Shown: positions 1 to 7,397 of the stretch, one piece after another
How the letters are laid out: each line of letters opens with the position of its first letter
How positions within the stretch are numbered: the first letter of the stretch is position 1
Origin: Synergistaceae bacterium
Lineage (GTDB): Bacteria > Synergistota > Synergistia > Synergistales > Aminobacteriaceae
Direction of reading: 5' to 3'
Assembly: GCA_022837505.1 (NCBI GenBank)
Contig: JALHFZ010000028.1
Coordinates: forward strand, 16,199-36,856
DNA: 20,658 bases
The notes under the pieces: model-generated
Told to the model about the DNA's origin: nothing
The model's database searches: none
What the model saw: the letters and a program-made list of their open reading frames with translations, nothing else
Made by a program: the position numbers and the translations under genes

Positions 1-306
1 TTTCTGGAGCATGGCAACCATGGCCATGTTCTCAAGGGTACGCTGGTAGAGGCCGGGAATGTCAGCCGATGTAATGTCCCGTGCGTCCATGCGCTCCACA
101 TACTGGCGGAGCTGAGTCTCGAGCTGGGATCTGCGGACGGTCTTTCCGTCAATTTCCGCAACGGTGTAGTCCTCGCGCCCGTTTTCCTCGGGACCCCGTC
201 TTCCCCCTCCGCTGAAGCCGTACATTCCGAAAATGGAAAGGACAAACAGAATAACAATAGCGATCATGATCCAACGAACCTGGGATCTAAGGGTTCTCAT
301 CAGCAC
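1..306 (-). CDS. SurA/PpiD-like peptidyl-prolyl isomerase or periplasmic foldase, N-terminal part (cut by window edge)
   Basis: Translating the minus strand gives an open frame that runs off the left edge, so only about the first 100 residues are visible. It begins with a short basic stretch (MRTLRSQVR), then one hydrophobic segment (about residues 10-30) that would act as a signal anchor. A Gly/Arg-rich linker follows, then a segment around YTVAEIDGKTVRRSQLE. That last part resembles the start of SurA_N/PpiD chaperone domains (typically 'a.vnG..it...f'). The catalytic parvulin domain, if present, lies outside the window. An ATG lies at 298-300. An in-frame GTG at 304-306 is better spaced (9 nt) from an AGAGGA ribosome-binding site and is used here. 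The gene follows polA by 73 bp with its own possible promoter. Family assignment rests on the N-terminus only. Confidence 0.6.
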   Translation of the reverse strand, partial: MLMRTLRSQVRWIMIAIVILFVLSIFGMYGFSGGGRRGPEENGREDYTVAEIDGKTVRRSQLETQLRQYVERMDARDITSADIPGLYQRTLENMAMVAMLQK

Positions 307-349
307 GGGACATCTTCCTCTCTTTCTAATTTCCGCTTTCCAATGGGGT

Positions 350-358
350 ATTTTACCA
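350..358 (-). promoter_or_regulatory. Possible extended -10 promoter for the SurA/PpiD-like gene
   Basis: The minus strand reads TGGTAAAAT, an extended -10 (TGn plus TAAAAT, five of six matches to TATAAT). It lies about 45 nt upstream of the foldase start and just after the polA stop. No good -35 hexamer is visible at the right distance, as is common for extended -10 promoters. No terminator hairpin separates polA from this gene, so read-through from polA is also possible. Confidence 0.35.
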
Positions 359-379
359 TAGAAGGCATTTTTTCGGCGA

Positions 380-2956
380 TCATACTTCCGACAGATTGAC
401 ACCTTTTTTCGATTCCGCCTTCAGAGGAACGGAGAGAGATGCCGCACCCTCCATTATGCGCCTCAGGTTCCGCTCAACCCCGTCGGCGTCTTCCGCCGGG
501 CACTCGCACACAAGGGAGTCATGGACCTGAAGGACCAGCCGGACCCCTCCGGACGCTGGGTAGAAGGCCTCGAAATCCACCATGGCCTTCCGGGCGATAT
601 CCGCCGCCGTCCCCTGGAGGGGGGTGTTCACCGCAACCCGGCGGAGTCCGTCCCGATCCCGGGGGGAGACGGACACTTCTGCGAGGGGGCGGATCCGGCC
701 TCTGAGGGTCCGGGTGTATCCGCGCTTTTTTGCCTCCTCGAAGCTGTTCTCGAGGTACCCCTTCACTCCGGGAAGGGCTTCGAAATAGCGCTTTATAATG
801 GACGATGCCTCCTGGCGGCCGATGGCGAGGCGCTGGGCAAGGCCAAAGGAGCTCATTCCGTAGAGAAGGCCGAAGTTGATCATCTTGGCTATTCTGCGGA
901 GCTCCGGGGTGACGAGGGGTGCATCAGTGCCGAAGACCCACGAGGCTGTCTCCCTGTGGATGTCCCGCCCCGCCGCGAAGGCCTCCTTGAGGCGCTCCTC
1001 CCCCGATACGTGGGCGAGAACCCGGAGTTCTATCTGAGAATAGTCGGCGGAGACGAAAATTCGCCCCTCCCCGTGAGGGCGGAGTCCCTCCTTGATCCTT
1101 CTGGACCATTCTCCGAAGGAGGGTAGATTCTGCAGATTGGGATCCCTGCTGCTGAGCCTCCCCGTGCCGGTGACGGCCGGTTCGAAGGTGCTGTGGATAA
1201 GCCCTTCTCCCGTGAGGGCTGATTTGACGAGGGGCTGAACGAACCCCGAGAGCATTTTTGAAAGCTCCCGGTACTCGAGGAGAAGGAGGGGCACTTCGTC
1301 GAAGGGCTTCCCCAGGGCTGCCAGCCCTTCGAGGACGGAGACATCCGTGGAATACCCCGTCTTCGTGGTTTTTCCCGCGGGGAGGCCCAGCTTTTCGAAG
1401 AGAAGCCATCCTACCTGCTTCGGGGAATTCAGATTGACCCTCTCTCCGGCCTTCGAGGCGATCTCCTCTTCGATCTCCCCGAGGCGCCCGGATAGGTCAT
1501 CCTCGAGAGTTCCGTAGCTCCCGGGGTCGCACCCGATGCCGTACTGCTCCATATTCACGAGGACGGGAATGAGGGGGAGGTCCACCTCCTCCAGCAGGGC
1601 GGGGAGGCCGTCGCAGGCGGCAAGGGAGCTCTCCAGCCTGCGGTATTCTTTCAGGAGGACGATCCCCTGCTCTTTGGGGGGAAGGAGAGGATATTCCGGT
1701 GAGACGGCTTCGGGAAGATGAAGGGTTTTATCCGGGTGGAGAAGATAATGGGCGGATTTGAAGTCCCCCACCCTCATTCCGGAGAAAAAATCCGGGCCGA
1801 GGCAGGCGGCGGCCTCCTTGAAGTCGGCCATTATGATCTTTGAACCGGAGAACTCCTTCAGGACCTCTTCCGCTTCGCTCCCTGCAAAAGAGGCGTACCC
1901 TCCGTCCTCCCCGGCGAGGATGAAATCCTCTATCCGAAGGGAGAGGGGGTATTTTCCCTCGATGCGGGGGAGAAAGGCGAGGCGGTCTTTTTTCAAAAGG
2001 CTCTCCCTTTTCTCCTTCCGGCCCTCAGGGAGGGGCGTCTCCTCTGAAGGGGAAGCCCCTGATGACCCGGGAGTTCCCGGGGCGAATTTTTCGGCAATCC
2101 GATGCATGCCGAGGGATTGGCAGAGGGCCTGGAACCGTTCAAGATCCCCCTCCCGGGGTTCGTACTCCCCCAGGTCCTCCTTCGTCTCGCAGAGAAGGCG
2201 GATCAGGTCCCGGCTGATGAGGGCCTGCTCAAACCCTTCAGAAAACTTCTTACGGAGGGCAGGCTTCAGCTCGTCCAGATTCTCGTGAATTTTTTCAAGG
2301 GAGCCGTACCGGGAGATGAGGTTCTTGGCGGTCTTCTCACCCACTCCGGGCATTCCGGGGACGTTGTCCGAGACATCCCCGAGAAGGGCGAGGTAATCGG
2401 TCATCAGGGGGGGAGGAAAGCCGAAGTCTTTGGTGAAGGATTCCTCGTCGACCATCTGAAAGGAGCTTATCCCCGTCTTCGGCCGAAGGACCGACAGATG
2501 GGGAGCAAGGATCTGGAGGACGTCCTTGTCGGAGGAAAGGATAAGGGTCTCCATGGACTGGGCCGCGGCGGTACAGGCCACGGAGGCCAGGACATCGTCC
2601 GCCTCCACGCCGTCCCGGCGGATGACGGGAATGCCGAGGGCCTGGAGAAGCTCGATGAGAATAGGAAGCTGGGTCTTGAATTCCTCGGGGGTCGGTTTTC
2701 TTCCCGCCTTGTACTCCTTGAAGGCCAGATGGCGGTGGGTCGGCCCGGGTGCGTCGAAGACCACGCCGCAGAGGTCAGGCTTCCATTCATCCCGGATCTT
2801 TGCGAACATGTTCAGAAACCCCACGAGGGCGTTCGTGGGCGTTCCGTCAGGGCCGGACAGGGGCGGGAGGGCGTAAAAAGCCCGGAAGGCCAGTCCGTGG
2901 CCGTCCACGAGGAGCAATTTTTTCTCTTTCAGGGAACTCACATCCTTTGTGTCCAA
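380..2956 (-). CDS. polA: DNA polymerase I
   Basis: This encodes an 858-residue family A polymerase that fills gaps and removes RNA primers in replication and repair. The N-terminal 5'-nuclease domain (about 1-290) starts at LLLVDGHGLAFRAFYAL and includes the helix-hairpin-helix GMPGVGEKTAKNL. The middle domain (about 320-470) sits where the 3'-5' exonuclease lies but lacks the catalytic Asp-x-Glu, so it is probably not a proofreader, as in Taq and Bst polymerases. The polymerase domain (about 470-858) has motif A (SADYSQIELR), motif B (RRIAKMINFGLLYG) and motif C, which reads QVHDSLV with Ser814 where most family members have Glu. The start is TTG at 2954-2956, preceded by AGGTAGGA. No upstream ATG in frame gives a better site, and a GTG six codons in has poor spacing. 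The gene is divergent from gltX. Confidence 0.96.
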   Translation of the reverse strand: MDTKDVSSLKEKKLLLVDGHGLAFRAFYALPPLSGPDGTPTNALVGFLNMFAKIRDEWKPDLCGVVFDAPGPTHRHLAFKEYKAGRKPTPEEFKTQLPILIELLQALGIPVIRRDGVEADDVLASVACTAAAQSMETLILSSDKDVLQILAPHLSVLRPKTGISSFQMVDEESFTKDFGFPPPLMTDYLALLGDVSDNVPGMPGVGEKTAKNLISRYGSLEKIHENLDELKPALRKKFSEGFEQALISRDLIRLLCETKEDLGEYEPREGDLERFQALCQSLGMHRIAEKFAPGTPGSSGASPSEETPLPEGRKEKRESLLKKDRLAFLPRIEGKYPLSLRIEDFILAGEDGGYASFAGSEAEEVLKEFSGSKIIMADFKEAAACLGPDFFSGMRVGDFKSAHYLLHPDKTLHLPEAVSPEYPLLPPKEQGIVLLKEYRRLESSLAACDGLPALLEEVDLPLIPVLVNMEQYGIGCDPGSYGTLEDDLSGRLGEIEEEIASKAGERVNLNSPKQVGWLLFEKLGLPAGKTTKTGYSTDVSVLEGLAALGKPFDEVPLLLLEYRELSKMLSGFVQPLVKSALTGEGLIHSTFEPAVTGTGRLSSRDPNLQNLPSFGEWSRRIKEGLRPHGEGRIFVSADYSQIELRVLAHVSGEERLKEAFAAGRDIHRETASWVFGTDAPLVTPELRRIAKMINFGLLYGMSSFGLAQRLAIGRQEASSIIKRYFEALPGVKGYLENSFEEAKKRGYTRTLRGRIRPLAEVSVSPRDRDGLRRVAVNTPLQGTAADIARKAMVDFEAFYPASGGVRLVLQVHDSLVCECPAEDADGVERNLRRIMEGAASLSVPLKAESKKGVNLSEV

Positions 2957-2974
2957 ATCGTGTCCTACCTGAGG

Positions 2975-3006
2975 TATAATAACCCATTGTCACCTTTCAT
3001 GCACAA
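2975..3006. promoter_or_regulatory. Divergent polA/gltX promoter region with shared -10 element
   Basis: The 90-bp gap between polA and gltX contains GGTATAATAACC (2973-2984). On the plus strand this gives a perfect TATAAT (2975-2980), about 65 nt upstream of gltX, but only a weak -35. On the minus strand the same bases give TATTAT (2976-2981), with a TTGTGC -35-like element at 3001-3006 and a 19-bp spacer, reading towards polA. A nearly symmetric -10 that fires both ways is a known bacterial promoter type. Here it is inferred from sequence only. Confidence 0.5.
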
Positions 3007-3046
3007 ATCCGCAGGGAAGAAAAGGAAACAGGGAGGTACGCCATCC

Positions 3047-4363
3047 ATGACAGAAAAAGCAAGGGTACGCTTCGCCCCCAGCCCCACCGGGGCTCTGCAC
3101 ATAGGAGGGGGGCATACGGCCCTCTTCAACTGGCTCTGGGCCCGCCATACAGGAGGGAGCTTCATCCTCCGCATCGAGGACACGGACCGGGCCCGTTCAA
3201 CAAAGGAGTTTGAGGATACCATCATGTCCGGTCTGGAGTGGCTCGGCCTCGACTGGGACGAAGGACCTGACAGGGGAGGGAGCTACGGCCCCTACCGCCA
3301 GTCCGAACGGCTCGACCTGTACCACGATACGGCCGACCGCCTCGTGAAGGAGGGGAAGGCCTACCGGGAGGGGGACGCCGTTCTCTTCAGGGTTCCGCCG
3401 GGAATTGCCCTCCGCTTCGACGATGTGGTCTACGGCTCCATCGAAATGATGAGCGACACCCTCAAGGATGTCGTTATGATCAAGAGCGACGGAATGCCCA
3501 CCTACAACTACGCCGTTGTCGTGGACGATCACTTCATGGAGATCACCCACGTTATCCGGGGGGAGGACCACATCTCCAATACCCCTAAACAGCTTCTCCT
3601 CTACGATGCCCTTGAATGGGAGCGGCCCGCCTTCGGCCATCTCCCCATGATCCTCGGCACGGACAAGAAGAAGCTCTCCAAGCGCCAGGGGGCCACGAGC
3701 GTCTACGAATACCGGGATATGGGGTACATGCCCGACTCCATGTTCAATTTCCTCGCCCTTCTCGGCTGGTCCGCCGGGGAGGAGAACGAGATCTTCAGCC
3801 GGAACGAGGCGGTCGAAATCTTCGAGCTGTCGAGGGTGACAAAACGACCGGCGGTATTCGATATGGACAAGCTGAACTTCATCAACCAGGAACATATCAG
3901 GCGGATGGACCCCTTTGACCGCCTTGCCCTCGTGGAGCCCTTCTGGAGGGAGATGAACCTTCCGGTGGACGCCCATTCGAGGGAATACCTCGCCTCCTCC
4001 CTTGATGTACTCGCCGGAAGGGGGCAGACGGCAAAGCAGGTCGCCGGCTACTCCGATTATTTCCTTTCCTTTGAGCCCGTCAAGGAGCGGTACGATGGCT
4101 CGGACGTGAAGAAAGAGCAGCTCCCTATCCTTCGCCGCTTCTACGGAGAACTTTTCTCCCTCCCCGAGTGGAAGGCCTCTGACCTTGAGACCTTCACCCG
4201 GGAGTGGAGCGAGCGGGAAGGGGTCAAAATGAAGGAGATCGCCATGCCCTTCCGCATGGCCCTTACGGGGATGAAGGTCAGCCCCGGGATCTTCGAGGTG
4301 GCAGAACAGCTCGGCCGGGAGGAGTCCCGCAGGCGGATCGCCCATTTCGGCTTCACCGGGTAG
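3047..4363 (+). CDS. gltX: Glutamyl-tRNA synthetase, compact form
   Basis: This class I aminoacyl-tRNA synthetase charges tRNA-Glu with glutamate. The 438-residue protein has the Rossmann signature APSPTGALHIGG (HIGH-type motif at residues 18-21), the acceptor-end signature RGEDHISNTPKQ, and the KMSKS-type loop KLSKR at 209-213. The C-terminal half (about 290-438) is the helical anticodon-binding region. At 438 residues it is shorter than the usual 470-490. The missing part falls after KEGKAY (about residue 106), where bacterial enzymes normally carry the Cys-containing zinc-binding insertion; here the chain goes straight to the RFKVP-like segment LFRVPPG. The residues after HIGG are GHTAL rather than the common ARTAL. 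The start is ATG 3047, with GGAGGT nine bases upstream. The frame stays open further upstream only as an antisense shadow of polA. Confidence 0.95.
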   Translation: MTEKARVRFAPSPTGALHIGGGHTALFNWLWARHTGGSFILRIEDTDRARSTKEFEDTIMSGLEWLGLDWDEGPDRGGSYGPYRQSERLDLYHDTADRLVKEGKAYREGDAVLFRVPPGIALRFDDVVYGSIEMMSDTLKDVVMIKSDGMPTYNYAVVVDDHFMEITHVIRGEDHISNTPKQLLLYDALEWERPAFGHLPMILGTDKKKLSKRQGATSVYEYRDMGYMPDSMFNFLALLGWSAGEENEIFSRNEAVEIFELSRVTKRPAVFDMDKLNFINQEHIRRMDPFDRLALVEPFWREMNLPVDAHSREYLASSLDVLAGRGQTAKQVAGYSDYFLSFEPVKERYDGSDVKKEQLPILRRFYGELFSLPEWKASDLETFTREWSEREGVKMKEIAMPFRMALTGMKVSPGIFEVAEQLGREESRRRIAHFGFTG

Positions 4364-4381
4364 GGCTTTTGTAAGGATAGA

Positions 4382-4424
4382 AAAAGTTCAGGGCGGCCCG
4401 GAAGGGGCCGCCCTGATCTTTTTC
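4382..4424. terminator. Bidirectional intrinsic terminator between gltX and the mbh operon
   Basis: A perfect 11-bp stem (CAGGGCGGCCC at 4389-4399 and GGGCCGCCCTG at 4405-4415) closes a 5-nt loop. On the plus strand it is followed by ATCTTTTTC, ending gltX. On the minus strand it is followed by AACTTTTTC, ending the hydrogenase operon 37 nt after the mbhN stop. One hairpin therefore serves two convergent units. Confidence 0.9.
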
Positions 4425-4451
4425 TGCAATGAAATTGTGAGGGAAGGAACC

Positions 4452-5153
4452 TCAGGCCTTTTCTGCCCTGGGGGAACCTTCTCCCTCCGACGGAAGGGTA
4501 ACAGGGGCGGAGACGTCGATCTCCTGGATATCAATGGCGTTTTTCGGACAGACCTCGGCGCATTTGCCGCATCCCATGCACTGCTCTTCGTCGATGATGT
4601 GGGGCTGCTTCACCGTGCCCGTGATGCAGTGGACGGGGCAGTTTTTCGCACAGATTGTGCAGCCGATGCACCTCTCCCTGTCGATACGGTAGACGGTCTT
4701 TTTCATGGATAGGGGAAGATGCTCCTCCGACGGACCCTCCGTCGGGAGGGGTTTGCCTGAATCCGTGGTGATCTGCTCCTTCCGTTCGTAGGAGGAGATG
4801 AGAAATTCGTCGGACATGGAGAGGCATTTCACCGGGCAGATCTCAACGCACTGACCGCAGAAGCAGCACCGATCGTTGTGAATCTGCACCTTCTTCTCCT
4901 CGGGAAGGAATTCGATGGCATTCGCCGGACAAACCTTAATGCAGAGTTTGCACCCGATGCAGGAGGCCCTGTCGTAGTCGACCTTTCCCCGGAAACGATG
5001 GCCTATGTCCACGGGGGGGTTCAGGGTAATCTCTCCCTCCTGGGCGGCGAGAAGGGCCTCGGAGAGGGAGTCGGGCATGGCGGATACAGGGAAGGAATTG
5101 GTAAAGACCTTCTCCCAGAGCTGGTGTATCAGTTGTATCGTCATTCGGTTCAC
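4452..5153 (-). CDS. mbhN: Mbh hydrogenase ferredoxin-like subunit MbhN with four [4Fe-4S] motifs
   Basis: This is the NuoI-like electron-entry subunit of the membrane-bound hydrogenase and the last gene of the operon. The N-terminal half (about 1-120) matches MbhN, with two CxxCxxCxxxCP motifs at C65/68/71/75 and C96/99/102/106. A linker (about 122-155) follows. A second ferredoxin domain then carries two more motifs at C162/165/168/172 and C192/195/198/202. Archaeal MbhN is about 140 residues with two clusters, so the 233-residue length reflects an added C-terminal domain. That part, with elements such as CIGCTICAKNCPV and QPHIIDEEQC, resembles the C-terminal 2x[4Fe-4S] domain of HydB/HndC/NuoF-type subunits. 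Translation starts at GTG 5153, seven nt after AGGGGG; the ATG three codons in is too far from that site. It lies 16 nt after mbhM. Likely role: accept electrons from reduced ferredoxin and pass them to MbhJ. Confidence 0.9.
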   Translation of the reverse strand: MNRMTIQLIHQLWEKVFTNSFPVSAMPDSLSEALLAAQEGEITLNPPVDIGHRFRGKVDYDRASCIGCKLCIKVCPANAIEFLPEEKKVQIHNDRCCFCGQCVEICPVKCLSMSDEFLISSYERKEQITTDSGKPLPTEGPSEEHLPLSMKKTVYRIDRERCIGCTICAKNCPVHCITGTVKQPHIIDEEQCMGCGKCAEVCPKNAIDIQEIDVSAPVTLPSEGEGSPRAEKA

Positions 5154-5169
5154 TGCGCTTCCCCCTTTC

Positions 5170-6165
5170 CTAGAGCAGAAGGTCGACGGAGACGAGGATC
5201 ATCCCGGCAAGGGAGAGTCCCGCCACCTTGATGATGTAGAATTCGGAGGCCTGCCAGATCTTGAACCGGCCGAAGGCGGTCCGCATAAAGGTGATCACCG
5301 CCATGTAGACGAGGAAGACTTTGACCCAGAAGAAGACGAAGTCAAGGGCAAAGAGGAATATCCCCCCGAAGCCGATCATCCTCCCGAGGGACCACGGAAA
5401 GAAGAGGGCGACGATGAGGGAGGCCATGATCAGGGAACGGAGGGCGAAGGTGACCTTGAAAAGGGCAAGGTTCGTTCCGGAATATTCGATGATGAGCCCT
5501 TCGAGAATCTCCGTCTTGGCCTCGGGAATATCCATGGGCCCCTTGCCCGTCTCTCCGGGCACCACGAGGACCAGGGCCGCGAAGAGACAGGCCACGCCCA
5601 CGACCCCCGACTTCCCGAGGACGCTCCAGACGGACATGCCGCTGAAGGTCTCAAGGCTGAAGGGTTCGCCGGGCATCCCCGTTTTATAGGCAATCCACGC
5701 GAGGGTGGAGGCCACCACGGCGAGGGGAAGCTCGTAGCTCATCATGAGGATCATCTCCCGCTGGGCACCCACGTTGGCGATGGGGTTGCCGCTGGCGAAC
5801 CCCCCCACGGCCATGGAGGCGGCGGAGAGGATGAGAAGATAGAGGATCAGGATGATATCCCCCTCTCCTCCGAGAATGGGAGGAAGGGATCCGATGGGGA
5901 TGTACAGAAAGATCAGAAGGGCGCTCGCCGCAGCCATCCAGGGAGCTCCGTTGAAGGCCCAGGGGGTCGCATGGCGGGGAACGATGTTCTCTTTGCCCAG
6001 GAGCTTGAGAAAATCGTAGAAGGGCTGCCAGATGGGAGGGCCGTACCGGCGCTGCATCCTGGCGCTGACGATCCTGTCCGCACCGTCGAAGAAAAATGCC
6101 AGGACGAGGACGAGAAGCAGGAGGGCCGAACCTGCCACAAGACGCATGATCAGATTGATGATCAT
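5170..6165 (-). CDS. mbhM: Mbh hydrogenase membrane anchor subunit MbhM (NuoH-like)
   Basis: This 331-residue polytopic membrane protein is the NuoH/complex I subunit 1 homologue that docks the hydrogenase arm onto the membrane and links electron transfer to ion pumping. Family signatures visible include the cytoplasmic loop QRRYGPP (38-44), GAQREMILMMSYELPL (133-148), DIPEAKTEILEG (212-223) and EYSG (227-230). These are the charged loops that face the quinone-like cavity in complex I. About eight hydrophobic segments are present. An ATG at 6198 is upstream, but the ATG at 6165 is preferred: it overlaps the mbhL stop as ATGA, follows GGGG closely, and starts directly at the first membrane helix. 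Confidence 0.93.
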   Translation of the reverse strand: MIINLIMRLVAGSALLLLVLVLAFFFDGADRIVSARMQRRYGPPIWQPFYDFLKLLGKENIVPRHATPWAFNGAPWMAAASALLIFLYIPIGSLPPILGGEGDIILILYLLILSAASMAVGGFASGNPIANVGAQREMILMMSYELPLAVVASTLAWIAYKTGMPGEPFSLETFSGMSVWSVLGKSGVVGVACLFAALVLVVPGETGKGPMDIPEAKTEILEGLIIEYSGTNLALFKVTFALRSLIMASLIVALFFPWSLGRMIGFGGIFLFALDFVFFWVKVFLVYMAVITFMRTAFGRFKIWQASEFYIIKVAGLSLAGMILVSVDLLL

Positions 6166-7385
6166 TTCCCCATCAGCCTCCTTGTTTTTTCTCTGCATTT
6201 ATCGAGCAGTTCCGTCCGGGTGACCACAGATTTCTCCCCCGAGGCGTCGGTGATGAGCATCCTCTCCATGCAGGAGATGCACGGGTCGATGCTGTTGATG
6301 ATCAGGGGAGCATCGGCCAGCTCGTTGTTTCTGAACATGAGCGGCCAGGAGACGGCGTTCGCGTAGGTGGGTGCCCGGACTTTCCACCAGGTCACGTTTT
6401 CATCCCCGGCAGCCAGGTGAACCACGTGGGTGTCGTCCCCCCGGGGGGCCTCTATGGAGGCAATTCCGGTGCCCTCGGCTTTTTTCGTATAGGCGAGGAC
6501 CTTGTTCAGGTTCTTCTCCCAGAGGATCTCCCCCTCGGGCAGCCCCTCCATGACATGGTCGATGATCTCGAGGGACTGGTAGACCTCGTGCACTCTCACG
6601 AGAAAACGGTCGAAGACGTCGCCGTAGGCTTTTCCGTAGAAATCCTGGGGGACGATCGCCTCGACGCTGAAATCGCCGTAGGCCTCATAGGGGGATGTCT
6701 TTCTCAGATCGCACCGCACGCCGCTGGCCCTGGCGGTCGGTCCAACGGCGGTATGGCGGACGGCCTCTTCGTAGGTGAGCACACCCACGTTGCGCATCCG
6801 CGCGAGGGCTATGGGGTCTCCCGTCACCACATCGTAGAAGGGGGAGAACTCCCGGCGGTAATACCGGAGCATATCCTTTACAGATTTGGCAACGGCAGGG
6901 GTGATGTCCCACCGTACGCCCCCCACAGTGCCGACGCCGTAGTTCACCCGGTTTCCCGAGAGGGCCTCGAGGACATCCATGACCTTCTCCCGGAGGACCA
7001 TCCCGAGATGGAAGGCCGAGTCGAAGCCTATGGTATAGCAGGCGACGCCGGCCCAGAGCATATGGGAATGGAGGCGCTCGAGCTCAAGGACAAGAGTGCG
7101 GATATACTGCGCCCTCGGCGGGACGGGGATAGTCGCCGCATCCTCCACTGCCCGGACGAAGGCCATGATATGGCTAAAGGAGCAGATGCCGCAGATCCGT
7201 TCGGACAGGTAGATCACCTGGATGGGATTGCGGTCCCGGGCCATGTATTCTATCCCCCGGTGAATCGCCCCGGGGCGCACCGTGGCGCCCACGATCTTCT
7301 CCCCCTCGAGGTCGAGCCATGCGGTGATGGGCTCTTTCAGCCCCACGTGAACGGGGCCTATAGGAATCTTGTATTTTTTTTCCAT
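6162..7385 (-). CDS. mbhL: Mbh [NiFe] hydrogenase large (catalytic) subunit MbhL
   Basis: This is the NuoD-like catalytic subunit, which reduces protons to H2 at a NiFe centre. The 407-residue protein keeps both cysteine pairs that bind the metal site: RICGIC (C65, C68) and DPCISC (C369, C372). With all four ligands intact it is predicted to be a hydrogenase of group 4 (4d, Mbh-like) rather than an Mbx/Mbs sulfane reductase or complex I NuoD. About 32 residues follow DPCISCMER; NiFe large subunits are often trimmed after this point by a maturation protease, so the tail may be removed. The start is ATG 7385, with a strong TAGGAGGA site whose TAG is the mbhK stop. No hyp maturation genes or protease gene lie in this window. 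Confidence 0.95.
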   Translation of the reverse strand: MEKKYKIPIGPVHVGLKEPITAWLDLEGEKIVGATVRPGAIHRGIEYMARDRNPIQVIYLSERICGICSFSHIMAFVRAVEDAATIPVPPRAQYIRTLVLELERLHSHMLWAGVACYTIGFDSAFHLGMVLREKVMDVLEALSGNRVNYGVGTVGGVRWDITPAVAKSVKDMLRYYRREFSPFYDVVTGDPIALARMRNVGVLTYEEAVRHTAVGPTARASGVRCDLRKTSPYEAYGDFSVEAIVPQDFYGKAYGDVFDRFLVRVHEVYQSLEIIDHVMEGLPEGEILWEKNLNKVLAYTKKAEGTGIASIEAPRGDDTHVVHLAAGDENVTWWKVRAPTYANAVSWPLMFRNNELADAPLIINSIDPCISCMERMLITDASGEKSVVTRTELLDKCREKTRRLMGK

Positions 7386-7397
7386 ATTCTTGTCCTC

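Noticed and set aside
2102..3046. Upstream extension of the gltX frame by about 315 codons
   Set aside because: It is antisense to polA, has no homology pattern, and the ATG at 3047 has an ideal ribosome-binding site and starts at the conserved GluRS N-terminus.
3197..4345. A 382-codon minus-strand frame opposite gltX
   Set aside because: Shadow of the gltX codon pattern; no motif or ribosome site, and it lies beyond the bidirectional terminator of the mbh operon.
5005..6366. A 453-codon plus-strand frame opposite mbhM
   Set aside because: Low-complexity charged product antisense to a well-supported membrane subunit, with no ribosome site or promoter.
6162..7385. Reading mbhL as complex I NuoD or as an Mbx/Mbs sulfane reductase subunit
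   Set aside because: Both CxxC pairs of the NiFe site are present, and the operon has one MrpD-like subunit plus MbhI, as in Mbh.
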